Assembly (NCBI RefSeq): GCF_000498355.1
Contig: NZ_AVSV01000020.1
Span: 1 to 54,266, forward strand
Origin: Clostridium sp. Ade.TY
Lineage (GTDB): Bacteria; Bacillota; Clostridia; Clostridiales; Clostridiaceae
Reading direction: 5' to 3'
DNA: 54,266 nt
Shown here: piece by piece, positions 24,548 through 34,082 of the stretch
How positions within the stretch are numbered: the stretch's first letter is position 1
Layout of the letters: the number at the start of each line of letters is the position of its first letter
Program-made: the position numbers and the translations under genes
The notes under the pieces: model-generated
What the model saw: the letters and a program-made list of their open reading frames with translations, nothing else
Told to the model about the DNA's origin: nothing
Database searches by the model: none

Positions 24548-25966
24548 TTATATTGTCATTATTTTTAAAGTATCATTTTTAAAAGATGAATTTCTATCAG
24601 AAGCAAGGACTATTACTGTATCTAATCTATTTGCAATTTTATTTTTTAATACAAAATTACGAGCATCTTCTAAAAATTTATTATCATTTATAAAATCATC
24701 ATATATAAAAGGTGTTACACCATATTCTAATATTAAATTTTTAGCAACTTGTTTATTATTAGTTACTGCAATTATATTAGCATTTGGTCTATATCTTGAG
24801 ATTTCTTTAACTACTTTACCATTTGTTGTACTTATTAATATAGCTTTAGTTGGAAAATTATTTGCCATATTAACTATAGAGTTTGACATTATTTCATCAT
24901 AACCTAATGTCTTATTATTGTAGTTTTCTGATAATATAGTTTTTATTTCTAATTTGCTTTCTCCGTCTTTTAATAGCTTACATAATGTATCTAATACTTT
25001 AACTGGATGTTTACCAATAGAAGTTGATTTTGTAAGCATAATAGCATTTGCATTATCAGATATTATTGTAAATATATCACTTATTTCAGAACGATTTGGT
25101 TTATTGAATTCAGTCATTGAACTTAATATTTGATTAGCAACTATAGAAATTTTATTGTTTTTAATACATTTATTTATTATATCTTTTTGTGCATAAGGTA
25201 TCTCTTCATATTTAATGCTTATTCCCATTTCGCTTCTACAAATAATAACACCATCACAAAAGTTTAATATATCATCTATATTATTAACGCAATCAATATT
25301 TTCAATATTACATAATAATTGAGGTAGTGAGTTTTTAGTGTATTCTAAAATTTTATCAAAATATAAAGACATATCACTTTTATTTCTTACAGAAGATACA
25401 GAAATAAAGTTAGATTTTACATCGCAAGCAAATTTTATATCTTCATCCATTATAGTAGTAATTAAAGGAGTATGTTCTTTTATCTTTGAACAATTTAATT
25501 GTTTGTTAGAAGAAATAAAGCCAGGAACTATAACTTTACATTTAATTTCACGACCATTTATTTCTATAACTTCAAATTGAATAAGACCATTATCGATAAA
25601 TAATTTATCGGAAGGAGATAAAATTTTATGTAAATAAGAATTTGATATAGAACATCTAGTACTATCTCCTACAATTTCACTTCCGCATAAGAAAGAAAAA
25701 TATTGATCTTTCTTTAAATTAAATCCATTTTTTATAAATGAGTTAGTTCTAATTTTATTATCGCGTATGTTTATAAGAACTGCTGTTAATGTATTTAATT
25801 CTTCATCAGCTTCTCTTAAGTTATTAATAGCTAATTTTGCTTCGTCATATGAATAATGCAATAAATTGATTCTTGCTACATTCATACCATGATTTATTAA
25901 TATTTTTAAATTTTCTTTATCCATATTAGATTTATTTAAAGTAACTATTATTTTTGTCTTTTGCAT
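24548..25966 (-). CDS. Pyruvate-kinase-family protein with degenerate active site
   Basis: 472 residues from the ATG at 25966 (GGGGTGAT upstream); an in-frame start at 26017 has no site. The fold is clear: GMNVARIN near 27-34, NIEN near 220-223, EISDIFTIISDNANAIML near 294-311 and a C-terminal alpha/beta domain. But catalytic positions differ from true enzymes. The Lys of KIEN is Asn220, RGD is RSE (244-246), the GET of MLSGET is KST (313-315), the NFSH potassium motif is NLLH, and DTKGPEIRT is NIRDNKIRT. Catalysis as pyruvate kinase is therefore unlikely, and a regulatory or other role is inferred. A normal glycolytic copy should exist elsewhere. Confidence 0.85.
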   Translation of the reverse strand: MQKTKIIVTLNKSNMDKENLKILINHGMNVARINLLHYSYDEAKLAINNLREADEELNTLTAVLINIRDNKIRTNSFIKNGFNLKKDQYFSFLCGSEIVGDSTRCSISNSYLHKILSPSDKLFIDNGLIQFEVIEINGREIKCKVIVPGFISSNKQLNCSKIKEHTPLITTIMDEDIKFACDVKSNFISVSSVRNKSDMSLYFDKILEYTKNSLPQLLCNIENIDCVNNIDDILNFCDGVIICRSEMGISIKYEEIPYAQKDIINKCIKNNKISIVANQILSSMTEFNKPNRSEISDIFTIISDNANAIMLTKSTSIGKHPVKVLDTLCKLLKDGESKLEIKTILSENYNNKTLGYDEIMSNSIVNMANNFPTKAILISTTNGKVVKEISRYRPNANIIAVTNNKQVAKNLILEYGVTPFIYDDFINDNKFLEDARNFVLKNKIANRLDTVIVLASDRNSSFKNDTLKIMTI

Positions 25967-26078
25967 TATATCACCCCAAATAATAAATTTATAAATTGTT
26001 ATAATAAGATTATACATATTTAAACATAAAAAAAGAAATTAAATCAATTTAATTATTTAAATGTTTACAAAGATTATC

Positions 26079-26092
26079 TTACGAAAATGTAA
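26079..26092. promoter_or_regulatory. BceR-type operator upstream of the ABC transporter
   Basis: TTACG-AAAA-TGTAA, within one base of the inverted repeat reported for BceR-like regulators (TNACA-N4-TGTAA). It lies just above a promoter with a -10 GATAAT (26119-26124) and a poor -35, as expected for an activated promoter. Confidence 0.6.
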
Positions 26093-26176
26093 GGTAAATG
26101 AAACCTAAATAAATATGAGATAATGAATGAAGAGAGTAAGATATAAACATAAGATAAGTTCAAGGAGGACATAGAG

Positions 26177-26941
26177 ATGAAAAATATATTAGAAGTTAAA
26201 AATATAGAGAAATATTATGGAAATAAAGATAATGTTACAAAGGCTATTGATGGAATAAGCTTTGATGTTCAAGAAGGAGAGTTCGTTGGAATAATGGGGG
26301 CATCAGGAAGTGGTAAAACAACACTTTTAAATTGTATTTCAACAATAGATACAGTAACAACAGGACAAATACTTTTAGATGGGGAAGATGAAACAAAATT
26401 AAAAGGTAAAAAATTAGAAGAATTTAGAAGAGATAAATTAGGTTTTATATTTCAAGATTATAATCTTTTAGATACATTAACAATATATGAAAATATAGCT
26501 TTAGCATTAACAATACAAGGTAGAAAACCAAAAGAAATAGATAAGTTAGTAAAAGATATAGCAAAAAAATTAGGTATAGATACACTTTTATCAAAATATC
26601 CATATCAAGTATCAGGTGGTCAAAAACAAAGAGTTGCATCAGCTAGAGCAATAGTTACTAATCCTACGTTAATATTGGCAGATGAACCAACAGGAGCACT
26701 TGATTCAAAATCAGCAAGACAGTTATTAGAAAGTTTTGAAAAGATAAATAAAGAATTAAGAGCAACAATACTTATGGTAACTCATGATCCTTTTACAGCA
26801 AGTTATGCAGATAGGATTTTATTTATAAAAGACGGAAAACTATTTAATGAAGTAACAAAAGGAAATGATTCTAGAAAAGAATTCTTCGATAAAATAATTG
26901 AAGTTGTTACTCTTCTAGGGGGGGAAACTAATGTATTCTAA
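26177..26941 (+). CDS. ABC transporter ATPase, BceA-type (antimicrobial peptide resistance)
   Basis: 254 residues with a Walker A (GASGSGKTT, about 40-48), Q-loop (FQDYNLLD), signature VSGGQKQRVASARAI, Walker B plus D-loop (LILADEPTGALDSKS) and the H-loop MVTHD. This is the MacB/LolD/BceA subfamily. It powers the membrane subunit encoded next, whose start it overlaps by 11 nt. Such transporters free lipid II-cycle intermediates from peptides such as bacitracin or lantibiotics and serve as the sensor for their two-component system. It has an AAGGAGG site. The cognate two-component genes follow at 29037. Confidence 0.92.
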   Translation: MKNILEVKNIEKYYGNKDNVTKAIDGISFDVQEGEFVGIMGASGSGKTTLLNCISTIDTVTTGQILLDGEDETKLKGKKLEEFRRDKLGFIFQDYNLLDTLTIYENIALALTIQGRKPKEIDKLVKDIAKKLGIDTLLSKYPYQVSGGQKQRVASARAIVTNPTLILADEPTGALDSKSARQLLESFEKINKELRATILMVTHDPFTASYADRILFIKDGKLFNEVTKGNDSRKEFFDKIIEVVTLLGGETNVF

Positions 26942-28907
26942 GTTAGCGATAAATAATGTAAAGAAAAGTTTTAAAGATTATACTATATACTTTCTAACAT
27001 TAACATTTGCAGTATGTATATTTTATAGTTTTAACTCAATTGATGCTCAAAAAAATATGATGGGTATAAATAAAGAATATTTAGAAATGATTACGAATGT
27101 AATGTCATATATATCAGTATTTGTATCATTAATACTTGGTGGACTTATTATATATGCAAATAATTTTCTTATAAAGAGAAGAAAAAAAGAGCTAGGCCTT
27201 TATATGTCACTTGGCATGGGAAAAGGAAAGATGTCAAAACTTTTAGTTATAGAAGAATTAATAATAGGTATAGGTTCATTAATAGTTGGATTATTTTCAG
27301 GAATCTTATTATCACAGATTTTAGCAATTATAACTGCAAAATTATTTGAAGCTAATATAATAAAATACCAATTTATAATATCAATTGATTCAATAATAAA
27401 AACAATAATATATTTTGGTGTTATATTTGTTGTAGTTATGGTATTCAATACATTTAATATATCAAAATATAAACTTATTGATTTACTTAATGCACATAAA
27501 AAAGGTGAAAAGAATAAAATTAAAAATCCTATAATTGCAGGTGTTCTTTTTATAATTTCAATAATAATTATAGGTATTGCGTATAAATTAATAATTAAAG
27601 TTGGATTAGACTTTACAAGACCTGAATTTAAGATATCAATATTATTAGGTGTTATAGGAACTGTATTATTTTTTTATGGATTAACAAGTTTCTTAATTGT
27701 TATAATACAAAAAAATAAAAATATATACTTAAAGAAATTAAATATATTTACTTTAAGACAAATGAATAGCAAAATAAATACAAACTTTATATCAATGGCT
27801 GTAATTTGTTTAATGTTATTTTTAACTATTAGTATATTATCAACTGGTGTAAGTTTTAAAAAGCAAAATATGGATAATATTGCTAAGTATGATGCTTCAA
27901 TTACTGCGTATTTAGATAAAAATGCAAATGTTTCTGTTAAAGATATATTGTCTAAAACTAATTTTAAGTTTGTAGATGGAGATAAATATGCTTATGTAAA
28001 TCTTTATAATACAAAAACAAGTATTAAGGATGTATTAGGTAAATATGCTGATAATAAAGTTAATGAAGCTATAAATGAAAATAATATGGGAGATGTAAAT
28101 GCAATTCCATTATCACAATTTAATGAACTAAGAAAACTAAATGGAGAAAAGCCTTTAACATTAGATGAAAATAAATTTTTAGTTCAATGTAACATGGATC
28201 AAATAAAGCCAACAGTAGAAGAGTTTATAAAAAATTCAGGAAAGATAAAAATAAGTGGAAAAGAATATTCAGTACAAGATGATAAGTTAATAGATAATAC
28301 TTTATCCACTGAATCAGCAACACAAATTATATTTAATGTTATAGTACCTGATAATGCTGTAAAGGGACTAAGAATAGATCAGTCATTCTTAGATATACAA
28401 TATGGAAATGAGAAAGATAAATCACAACAATATTACAGTGAATTCTTTAAAAATAATAATAATTTTAAAGATGCTTATTTAAGATTAACTACTAAAATTG
28501 AAACATTAGGAAATATGCAGGCATCAACAGCTTTAATATTATATATTGCATTATACTTAGGAATTATCTTCTTAATATCAAGTGCAGCAGTACTTGCACT
28601 TCAACAATTATCAGAAGCAAGTGATAGTACTGACAGATATAATTCATTAAGAAGAATTGGAGCACCAGAAAGTATGATAAATAAAACAATATTTATACAA
28701 ACATTATCATATTTTATGCTTCCATTAGTACTTGCTATAGTTCACTCAGTAGTTGCTATAAAAGTTGTTAACTCATTCATATCATTATATGGAAAATCAA
28801 GTATACTATCTTCCTCATTATTAACTATGGGATTTATAATAATAGTATATAGCGGATACTTTATTGCAACATATTTTGGCTATAAAAATATAGTTAAAAA
28901 GATTTAA
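26931..28907 (+). CDS. ABC transporter permease, BceB-type (FtsX-like)
   Basis: 658 residues, the usual size. It starts with the family's MYSKLAINNVKKSFKDYTIYFLTL. Ten membrane segments are arranged as one (about 17-37), a group (55-250), one near 280-300, a large extracellular domain (about 310-530), and three at the C-terminus (about 535-655). The large loop is characteristic of BceB and binds the peptide/lipid complex. It overlaps the ATPase gene and is followed by a terminator, so the two-component genes have their own promoter or depend on readthrough. Peptide specificity cannot be told. Confidence 0.92.
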   Translation: MYSKLAINNVKKSFKDYTIYFLTLTFAVCIFYSFNSIDAQKNMMGINKEYLEMITNVMSYISVFVSLILGGLIIYANNFLIKRRKKELGLYMSLGMGKGKMSKLLVIEELIIGIGSLIVGLFSGILLSQILAIITAKLFEANIIKYQFIISIDSIIKTIIYFGVIFVVVMVFNTFNISKYKLIDLLNAHKKGEKNKIKNPIIAGVLFIISIIIIGIAYKLIIKVGLDFTRPEFKISILLGVIGTVLFFYGLTSFLIVIIQKNKNIYLKKLNIFTLRQMNSKINTNFISMAVICLMLFLTISILSTGVSFKKQNMDNIAKYDASITAYLDKNANVSVKDILSKTNFKFVDGDKYAYVNLYNTKTSIKDVLGKYADNKVNEAINENNMGDVNAIPLSQFNELRKLNGEKPLTLDENKFLVQCNMDQIKPTVEEFIKNSGKIKISGKEYSVQDDKLIDNTLSTESATQIIFNVIVPDNAVKGLRIDQSFLDIQYGNEKDKSQQYYSEFFKNNNNFKDAYLRLTTKIETLGNMQASTALILYIALYLGIIFLISSAAVLALQQLSEASDSTDRYNSLRRIGAPESMINKTIFIQTLSYFMLPLVLAIVHSVVAIKVVNSFISLYGKSSILSSSLLTMGFIIIVYSGYFIATYFGYKNIVKKI

Positions 28908-28916
28908 TTAAATTTA

Positions 28917-28946
28917 AAATAGGGCTAATAAAATAGCCCTATTTTT
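28917..28946 (+). terminator. Terminator after the Bce-type transporter genes
   Basis: AATAGGGCTA pairs with TAGCCCTATT around ATAAAA, followed by TTTATT. Confidence 0.87.
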
Positions 28947-29036
28947 ATTAAGTTTAAATATATTATTTAATATTATGTAAATTGATTTAAAATTATATAT
29001 AATATAGGTTAAACTAAAAGTATAGGAGGGTTTTAT

Positions 29037-29717
29037 ATGTTTAATATAGCAATAATAGAAGATACTGAAATTATAAGAGAAGAACTTAGTAAGCTTCTTT
29101 TAAAATATGGATATAAAACTACATTGCTTACTGATTTTGAGAATGTAATAGAAGATGTCTTAAAAAGCAATGCAGATTTAGTGTTATTAGATATTAATTT
29201 ACCATATTATGATGGATATCATATATGTAGAGAAATTAGGAAGAAATCATCAGTTCCAATAATAATAGTAACTAGTAGAGATAGCGATATGGATGAACTT
29301 ATGAGCATGAATTTAGGTGCAGATGATTTTATAACAAAACCTTATAATACTCAAATACTTCTAGCAAGAATAGAAGCTATTCTTAGAAGATCAAAGGGAG
29401 TAAAGGATGATTCAAATATACTTACATATACATATAAAAATTTAAAACTAGATTTATCAAAAGGGATAGTTATATTAGAAGATGGAAATACGTTAGAACT
29501 TACTAAAAATGAAATAAAAATATTATCATATTTAATGGAGAGAAAAGGTGAAATTGTAAGTAGAGAAGATTTAATGGAATACTTATGGAATTCTGATTAT
29601 TATGTTGATGATAATACATTATCAGTTAATGTAACTAGAATAAGAAAGAAACTTCAAGAAGTTGGAGTTACAGATGTAATAGAAACTAGAAGAGGACTTG
29701 GGTACATAATGCCATGA
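29037..29717 (+). CDS. Response regulator, BceR-type (OmpR family)
   Basis: 226 residues with a receiver domain (acidic pocket IIEDTE, phospho-acceptor Asp52 in LVLLDINLPYYDG, Lys in DFITKPY) and a winged-helix output domain (LELTKNEIKILSYL to RGLGYIMP). IEDT in place of IDDD and the overall sequence are typical of BceR regulators. It overlaps the kinase gene by 4 nt (ATGA). It should activate the transporter operon through the repeat at 26079 when the transporter meets its peptide. Confidence 0.92.
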   Translation: MFNIAIIEDTEIIREELSKLLLKYGYKTTLLTDFENVIEDVLKSNADLVLLDINLPYYDGYHICREIRKKSSVPIIIVTSRDSDMDELMSMNLGADDFITKPYNTQILLARIEAILRRSKGVKDDSNILTYTYKNLKLDLSKGIVILEDGNTLELTKNEIKILSYLMERKGEIVSREDLMEYLWNSDYYVDDNTLSVNVTRIRKKLQEVGVTDVIETRRGLGYIMP

Positions 29718-30718
29718 GTTTCTTAAGTTATTTAAAAGATAAAAGTATATTTTTAATAATAAATTTAGGATTATTTATTTTAATGGCTATATTAATGGGA
29801 TTTTTAAAATTTGGAAGTGGGATAATATTTATAGTGTTTTGTATATGGTTTATGCCATTAGTTACCTATATAATATTTCAATTTTTAATAGAGAGAAGAT
29901 TTTATACTGAAATAACAGAAATAAGTGAAGGGTTAGATAAAAAGTATTTATTAGCTGAAATAATAAGTAAACCTGAATTTTTGGAAGGGCAAATAGTTTA
30001 TGAAGCATTAAAAGAAGCGAATAAAGATATGCATGAACATATAAATATTTATAAAAATATGCAAAATGAATACAGAGATTATATAGAGATGTGGGTTCAT
30101 GAAATAAAAACTCCAATTGCATCAACAAATCTTATTATAGAAAATAATAAAAATGAGATAACAAAAAATATTTCAGGTGAACTAAAAAAAATAGATGATA
30201 TGATAGAACAAGTTTTATATTATTCAAGAAGTGATGAAGCAAATAAGGATTACATAGTAAAACAGTTTCCATTAAAAAAAGCTGTAATGAATTGTATTAA
30301 AAAGAATTCAAGAGATTTTATAACTAAAAAAATTAAATTAAATATTGGAGAAATAGATATAAATATATTTAGTGATATAAAGTGGATTGAATTTATAATA
30401 AATCAAATATTAGGTAATTCATTAAAATATACTTCAAATGGAGGCGAAATTTCTATAAGATGCGATAAAGATAAAAATAAAGTTGCTTTAAGTATTGAAG
30501 ATAATGGTGTTGGAATTAATGAATCAGAATTAAATAAAGTATTTATAAAAGGTTTTACCGGTGAAAATGGTAGAATATTTGGTAAATCAACAGGTATAGG
30601 ATTATATTTATGTAAAAAGCTTTGTGATAAGCTAGGACTTGGAATAGGGTTAGAATCTAATAAGGGAAAAGGAACAAAAGTTATTATAATTTTTCCAATA
30701 GGAAATACAAATATATAA
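29714..30718 (+). CDS. Sensor histidine kinase, BceS-type (intramembrane-sensing)
   Basis: 334 residues. Two membrane helices lie at about 12-30 and 36-57 with almost no extracellular loop, so it has no sensor domain of its own; kinases of this class read the state of the BceAB transporter. The phospho-acceptor is His129 in MWVHEIKTPI, the signature of the class. N-box NQILGNSLKYTS, G1 DNGVGI and G2 STGIGLYLC are intact. It is translationally coupled to the regulator gene. No terminator is seen right after it. Confidence 0.92.
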   Translation: MSFLSYLKDKSIFLIINLGLFILMAILMGFLKFGSGIIFIVFCIWFMPLVTYIIFQFLIERRFYTEITEISEGLDKKYLLAEIISKPEFLEGQIVYEALKEANKDMHEHINIYKNMQNEYRDYIEMWVHEIKTPIASTNLIIENNKNEITKNISGELKKIDDMIEQVLYYSRSDEANKDYIVKQFPLKKAVMNCIKKNSRDFITKKIKLNIGEIDINIFSDIKWIEFIINQILGNSLKYTSNGGEISIRCDKDKNKVALSIEDNGVGINESELNKVFIKGFTGENGRIFGKSTGIGLYLCKKLCDKLGLGIGLESNKGKGTKVIIIFPIGNTNI

Positions 30719-30806
30719 AAAATCACAAATATTTTAGTAATTATGATTAATATTGTATTTTAAGTGCAACAATATTTATATATGCAAAAAATAGGAGTGA
30801 TTAAAT

Positions 30807-31607
30807 ATGAGTAAAAGGGTATTAATTACAGGGGCAGGAACGGGTATAGGTAGAGATGCTGCAATAGAATTAGCAAGACTTGGTCATCGTGTGTATGCTA
30901 CTACTCATTATAGTGATGAATCAAAGTGGCTCAATGAATATGCTAGAGATAATGAATTGCAAAATAATTTAATATCATTTAAACTTGATTTATTATTACA
31001 AGAAGATAGAAAAAAAATTTTAGAATATGATATTGATGTTTTAATAAATAATGCAGCTATTGGTGATACAGGTTCTGTAATAGAAATTCCAATTGATTCA
31101 TATAGAAGAACATTTGAAACAAATGTATTTTCAGTACTAGAATTAACTCAATTAGCACTTCAAAATATGATAGAAAAGGGAAAAGGAAGAATAGTATTTG
31201 TATCGTCATTGGCAGGTCGTATATCAATGCCATTTTTTTCACCATATTCAGCTACTAAATTTGCAATAGAAGGAATAGCAGAATCTTTAAGAGATGAAGT
31301 AAATATGTTGGAGAATTGTGATATAGATATTGTTATAATAGAACCAGGAGCATATGCTACAGGGTTTAATCAATTAAATATGGAAAAAAAGTATGTGTGG
31401 ATGCGAGATAATTCATATTTTAAGGCGAAATTTAATAAAATTAAGTGCAATGAACAAGAACGATTTAAAACACTTGAAGAAAAAGCTACAGAATCAATAG
31501 TTGTAAAGTATATAAGAGCTGTTGAAGCTAATAGACCAAGATTTAGATATTCTTCGCCTACATATCAATCAATTGTTATACAAGGTTTAAGATTAATTGG
31601 AAAATAA
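30807..31607 (+). CDS. Short-chain dehydrogenase/reductase
   Basis: 266 residues of the classical SDR fold. It shows the NAD(P)-binding glycine motif TGAGTGIG (8-15), the NNAA motif near 84 and the catalytic Ser and YSATK (Tyr near 150). AGGAGTG precedes the ATG. A terminator follows, so it is probably monocistronic or read with the kinase upstream. SDR substrates are not predictable from these motifs; alcohol/ketone oxidoreduction in the cytoplasm is all that can be said. Confidence 0.9.
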   Translation: MSKRVLITGAGTGIGRDAAIELARLGHRVYATTHYSDESKWLNEYARDNELQNNLISFKLDLLLQEDRKKILEYDIDVLINNAAIGDTGSVIEIPIDSYRRTFETNVFSVLELTQLALQNMIEKGKGRIVFVSSLAGRISMPFFSPYSATKFAIEGIAESLRDEVNMLENCDIDIVIIEPGAYATGFNQLNMEKKYVWMRDNSYFKAKFNKIKCNEQERFKTLEEKATESIVVKYIRAVEANRPRFRYSSPTYQSIVIQGLRLIGK

Positions 31608-31624
31608 TTTTTATTAAATTTTAT

Positions 31625-31653
31625 AAGAACTTAGTAAAATCTAAGTTCTTTTT
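31625..31653 (+). terminator. Terminator after the SDR gene
   Basis: AAGAACTTAG and CTAAGTTCTT around TAAAAT, followed by TTTATTT. Confidence 0.9.
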
Positions 31654-31750
31654 ATTTAACTATATTTAGTTAGTAAAGTTTGGTATTATATTTAACAAGA
31701 AAAAGAAATTATATTAAAATATTTAATAGAAACTTTTTAAGGAGGAATAG

Positions 31751-33283
31751 ATGAGAAAAATATTTGATTCGTTATTTAGTAGAATAGCTATAGTTGGACT
31801 ATTAATTTTCATACAATTACTTATTTTAATAGTTGGAATATGGAAACTTAGTGAGTCTTTTGTATATGTATATGTATTTTTCTTTGTAATAAGTCTTTTA
31901 GTAGTAATATACATAGTTAGTAGAACAGATAATCCATCTTATAAATTGGCATGGACTATACCTGTATTATTATTTCCTGTATTTGGAGGAATGTTTTATT
32001 TATTATTTGGTGGAAAGAAAATAAATAACAGCTTTAAAAGAAAGATAATGAGAGTTTATTATGAATTTAAAGGGGCTCTTATACAAGATCCTACAATAAT
32101 ACGGGAACTAGAAGAAGAGGATAAGTCAATAGCAAATCAAGCAAAATATACTAGTAAGTATGCAGAATCACCTGTATATAAAAATACATTAACAGAATAT
32201 TTATCACCAGGAGAAAAGTTTTATGAGAAATTAGTTGATGAACTAAAAAAAGCAGAAAAATATATTTTTATGGAGTATTTTATAGTTCATGAAGGAAAGA
32301 TGTGGAATACTATTTTAGATATTTTAGAAGAAAAGGCCAAGCAGGGTGTAGATGTAAGAATGATATATGACGATATGGGATGCTTAACTACACTTCCTTA
32401 TAAATATAATGAGGAGCTTGAGAGAAGAGGAATAAAATGCAAAGTATTTAATCCATTTGTTCCATTCCTTTCAATAATATTAAATAATAGAGATCATAGA
32501 AAGATAACTGTAATTGATGGTCATACAGCTTTCACAGGAGGAATTAACTTAGCTGATGAATATATAAATGAAATAGTTAGATTTGGGCATTGGAAAGATG
32601 CATCAATAATGATAAAAGGTGAAGCAGTATGGAATCTAACTATAATGTTTTTACAAATATGGAGCTTTAATAGCGGTGAAAATATTGATTATAATGATTT
32701 TAGATTTCCTAAAGATAAATTTAGTTTTGAAAGTGATGGATATGTTCAGCCTTATGCAGATAGTCCATTAGATGATGAGATTGTAGGGGAAAATGTTTAT
32801 TTAAATATAATTAATAAAGCAGAAGATTATGTTTATATATGTACACCTTATTTAATAATTGATAATGAGTTAGTTACAGCACTTACATTAGCAGCAAAAA
32901 GTGGAGTAGATGTAAGAATAATAACCCCACACATAGAAGATAAGTGGTATGCACACATAGTTACTAGAGCGTATTATCCTCAACTTATAAAATCAGGAAT
33001 AAAGATATATGAGTATACACCGGGATTTATACATTCAAAAACTGTAGTTTCAGATGATAAAGTAGGAACAGTTGGTACTATAAACTTTGATTATAGAAGT
33101 CTATATCTTCATTTTGAATGTGGAGTTTGGTTATACAAAACAAAATCTATAAATGCAATAAAAGAAGATTATATAAATACGTTAAAAGTTTGTACAGAAA
33201 TTACATTAGAAGATTGCAAACATGTTAAGGTATATAACAGAATATTAACAGCTATATTTAGAGTTTTTGCACCACTTATGTAA
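31751..33283 (+). CDS. cls: Cardiolipin synthase
   Basis: 510 residues of the phospholipase D superfamily. There are two N-terminal membrane helices (about 10-32 and 38-58), a short third hydrophobic stretch (68-88), and two HKD motifs: His249 in RDHRKITVIDG and His428 in FIHSKTVVSDD, each followed by the GG/GT-N pattern. It joins two phosphatidylglycerol molecules to cardiolipin and glycerol at the membrane. Length and layout are those of Firmicute Cls. AAGGAGG precedes the ATG and a hairpin terminator follows. Confidence 0.95.
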   Translation: MRKIFDSLFSRIAIVGLLIFIQLLILIVGIWKLSESFVYVYVFFFVISLLVVIYIVSRTDNPSYKLAWTIPVLLFPVFGGMFYLLFGGKKINNSFKRKIMRVYYEFKGALIQDPTIIRELEEEDKSIANQAKYTSKYAESPVYKNTLTEYLSPGEKFYEKLVDELKKAEKYIFMEYFIVHEGKMWNTILDILEEKAKQGVDVRMIYDDMGCLTTLPYKYNEELERRGIKCKVFNPFVPFLSIILNNRDHRKITVIDGHTAFTGGINLADEYINEIVRFGHWKDASIMIKGEAVWNLTIMFLQIWSFNSGENIDYNDFRFPKDKFSFESDGYVQPYADSPLDDEIVGENVYLNIINKAEDYVYICTPYLIIDNELVTALTLAAKSGVDVRIITPHIEDKWYAHIVTRAYYPQLIKSGIKIYEYTPGFIHSKTVVSDDKVGTVGTINFDYRSLYLHFECGVWLYKTKSINAIKEDYINTLKVCTEITLEDCKHVKVYNRILTAIFRVFAPLM

Positions 33284-33307
33284 TTTTTGATTTATAATTA
33301 ATTAAGG

Positions 33308-33334
33308 AGGACTTTTGAATAAAAGTCCTTTTAT
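33308..33334 (+). terminator. Terminator after cls
   Basis: AGGACTTTT and AAAAGTCCT over a GAAT loop, followed by TTTATAT. Confidence 0.85.
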
Positions 33335-33376
33335 ATATTTATTTTTACAAAAGATAGAAAATTAAGGGGGAGACTT

Positions 33377-34051
33377 ATGGTTTTAATATTGACGTTTATA
33401 TTATTTATGGCAATATTTCTTTTGGTTATAGATTTTTTCTCAGTTCTTTTTAGACTTACAGGAATGCCTTTAAAGAAAGCTAGATTTCAAGTAATATCAT
33501 TATTAACTAGTACAGGCTTTACAACAAAAGAAAGTGAAATGATAGTTAGAAATCCATTAAGAAGGAAACTTGCAAGTTGGTTAATGGTAATTAGTTATGT
33601 AAGTACAGCTACATTTATATCATTTTTTGTAAGAATGCTTTCAGATAGTGTTACAAGTATTGGATTTTTTTCTGTAGTTATATTTTTTGTTATTGTGGTA
33701 GCTTTTTTTCATAAAACATCATTACTTGAAAAGTTTGAATCAAAAATTGAATTATCAGTTTCAAAGTCAAAAATATGGGAAAAGTTAAATGTTAGACATT
33801 TTACTTTAATTACAGATACAAAAGGATATGGAATATATGAAATATATTTAGCAAAAGATTCAAGTTTAATTGGAAAGAGTATAATTGAAAGTAAACTTAA
33901 AGATTTAGAAATTGAAGTTTTAAATATAGATAAAGGGGATGATTTTATAAAATTCCCATCACCTGATTATGTATTTGAGATATATGATAATATAACTGTT
34001 TATGGAAACTTAAAAAATATAAGATCAGAATTTAGATATGTAAGTAGGTAA
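33377..34051 (+). CDS. Membrane protein with TrkA-C (RCK_C) domain
   Basis: 224 residues. The N-terminal half holds three hydrophobic segments (about 2-26, 65-85, 94-111) with SLLTSTGFTTKES between the first two. This recalls the pore loops of TrkH/KtrB potassium transporters, but only one such unit is present. The C-terminal 70 residues (YGIYEIYLAKDSSLIGKSI to ITVYG) form a TrkA-C/RCK_C ligand-binding domain, which in other proteins binds c-di-AMP or other ligands. A role in ion transport or its control is likely but not proven. GGGGGAG precedes the ATG; terminators lie on both sides. Confidence 0.75.
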   Translation: MVLILTFILFMAIFLLVIDFFSVLFRLTGMPLKKARFQVISLLTSTGFTTKESEMIVRNPLRRKLASWLMVISYVSTATFISFFVRMLSDSVTSIGFFSVVIFFVIVVAFFHKTSLLEKFESKIELSVSKSKIWEKLNVRHFTLITDTKGYGIYEIYLAKDSSLIGKSIIESKLKDLEIEVLNIDKGDDFIKFPSPDYVFEIYDNITVYGNLKNIRSEFRYVSR

Positions 34052-34052
34052 T

Positions 34053-34082
34053 AAAAAGGACTAATTGTAGTCCTTTTTATTT
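34053..34082. terminator. Bidirectional terminator after the TrkA-C gene
   Basis: AAAAAGGACTA and TAGTCCTTTTT over ATTG. It also covers the end of the minus-strand DUF1294 gene. Confidence 0.88.

Noticed and set aside
24548..25966. Annotation as the glycolytic pyruvate kinase (pyk)
   Set aside because: The catalytic Lys, RGD and GET motifs and the potassium site are all altered.
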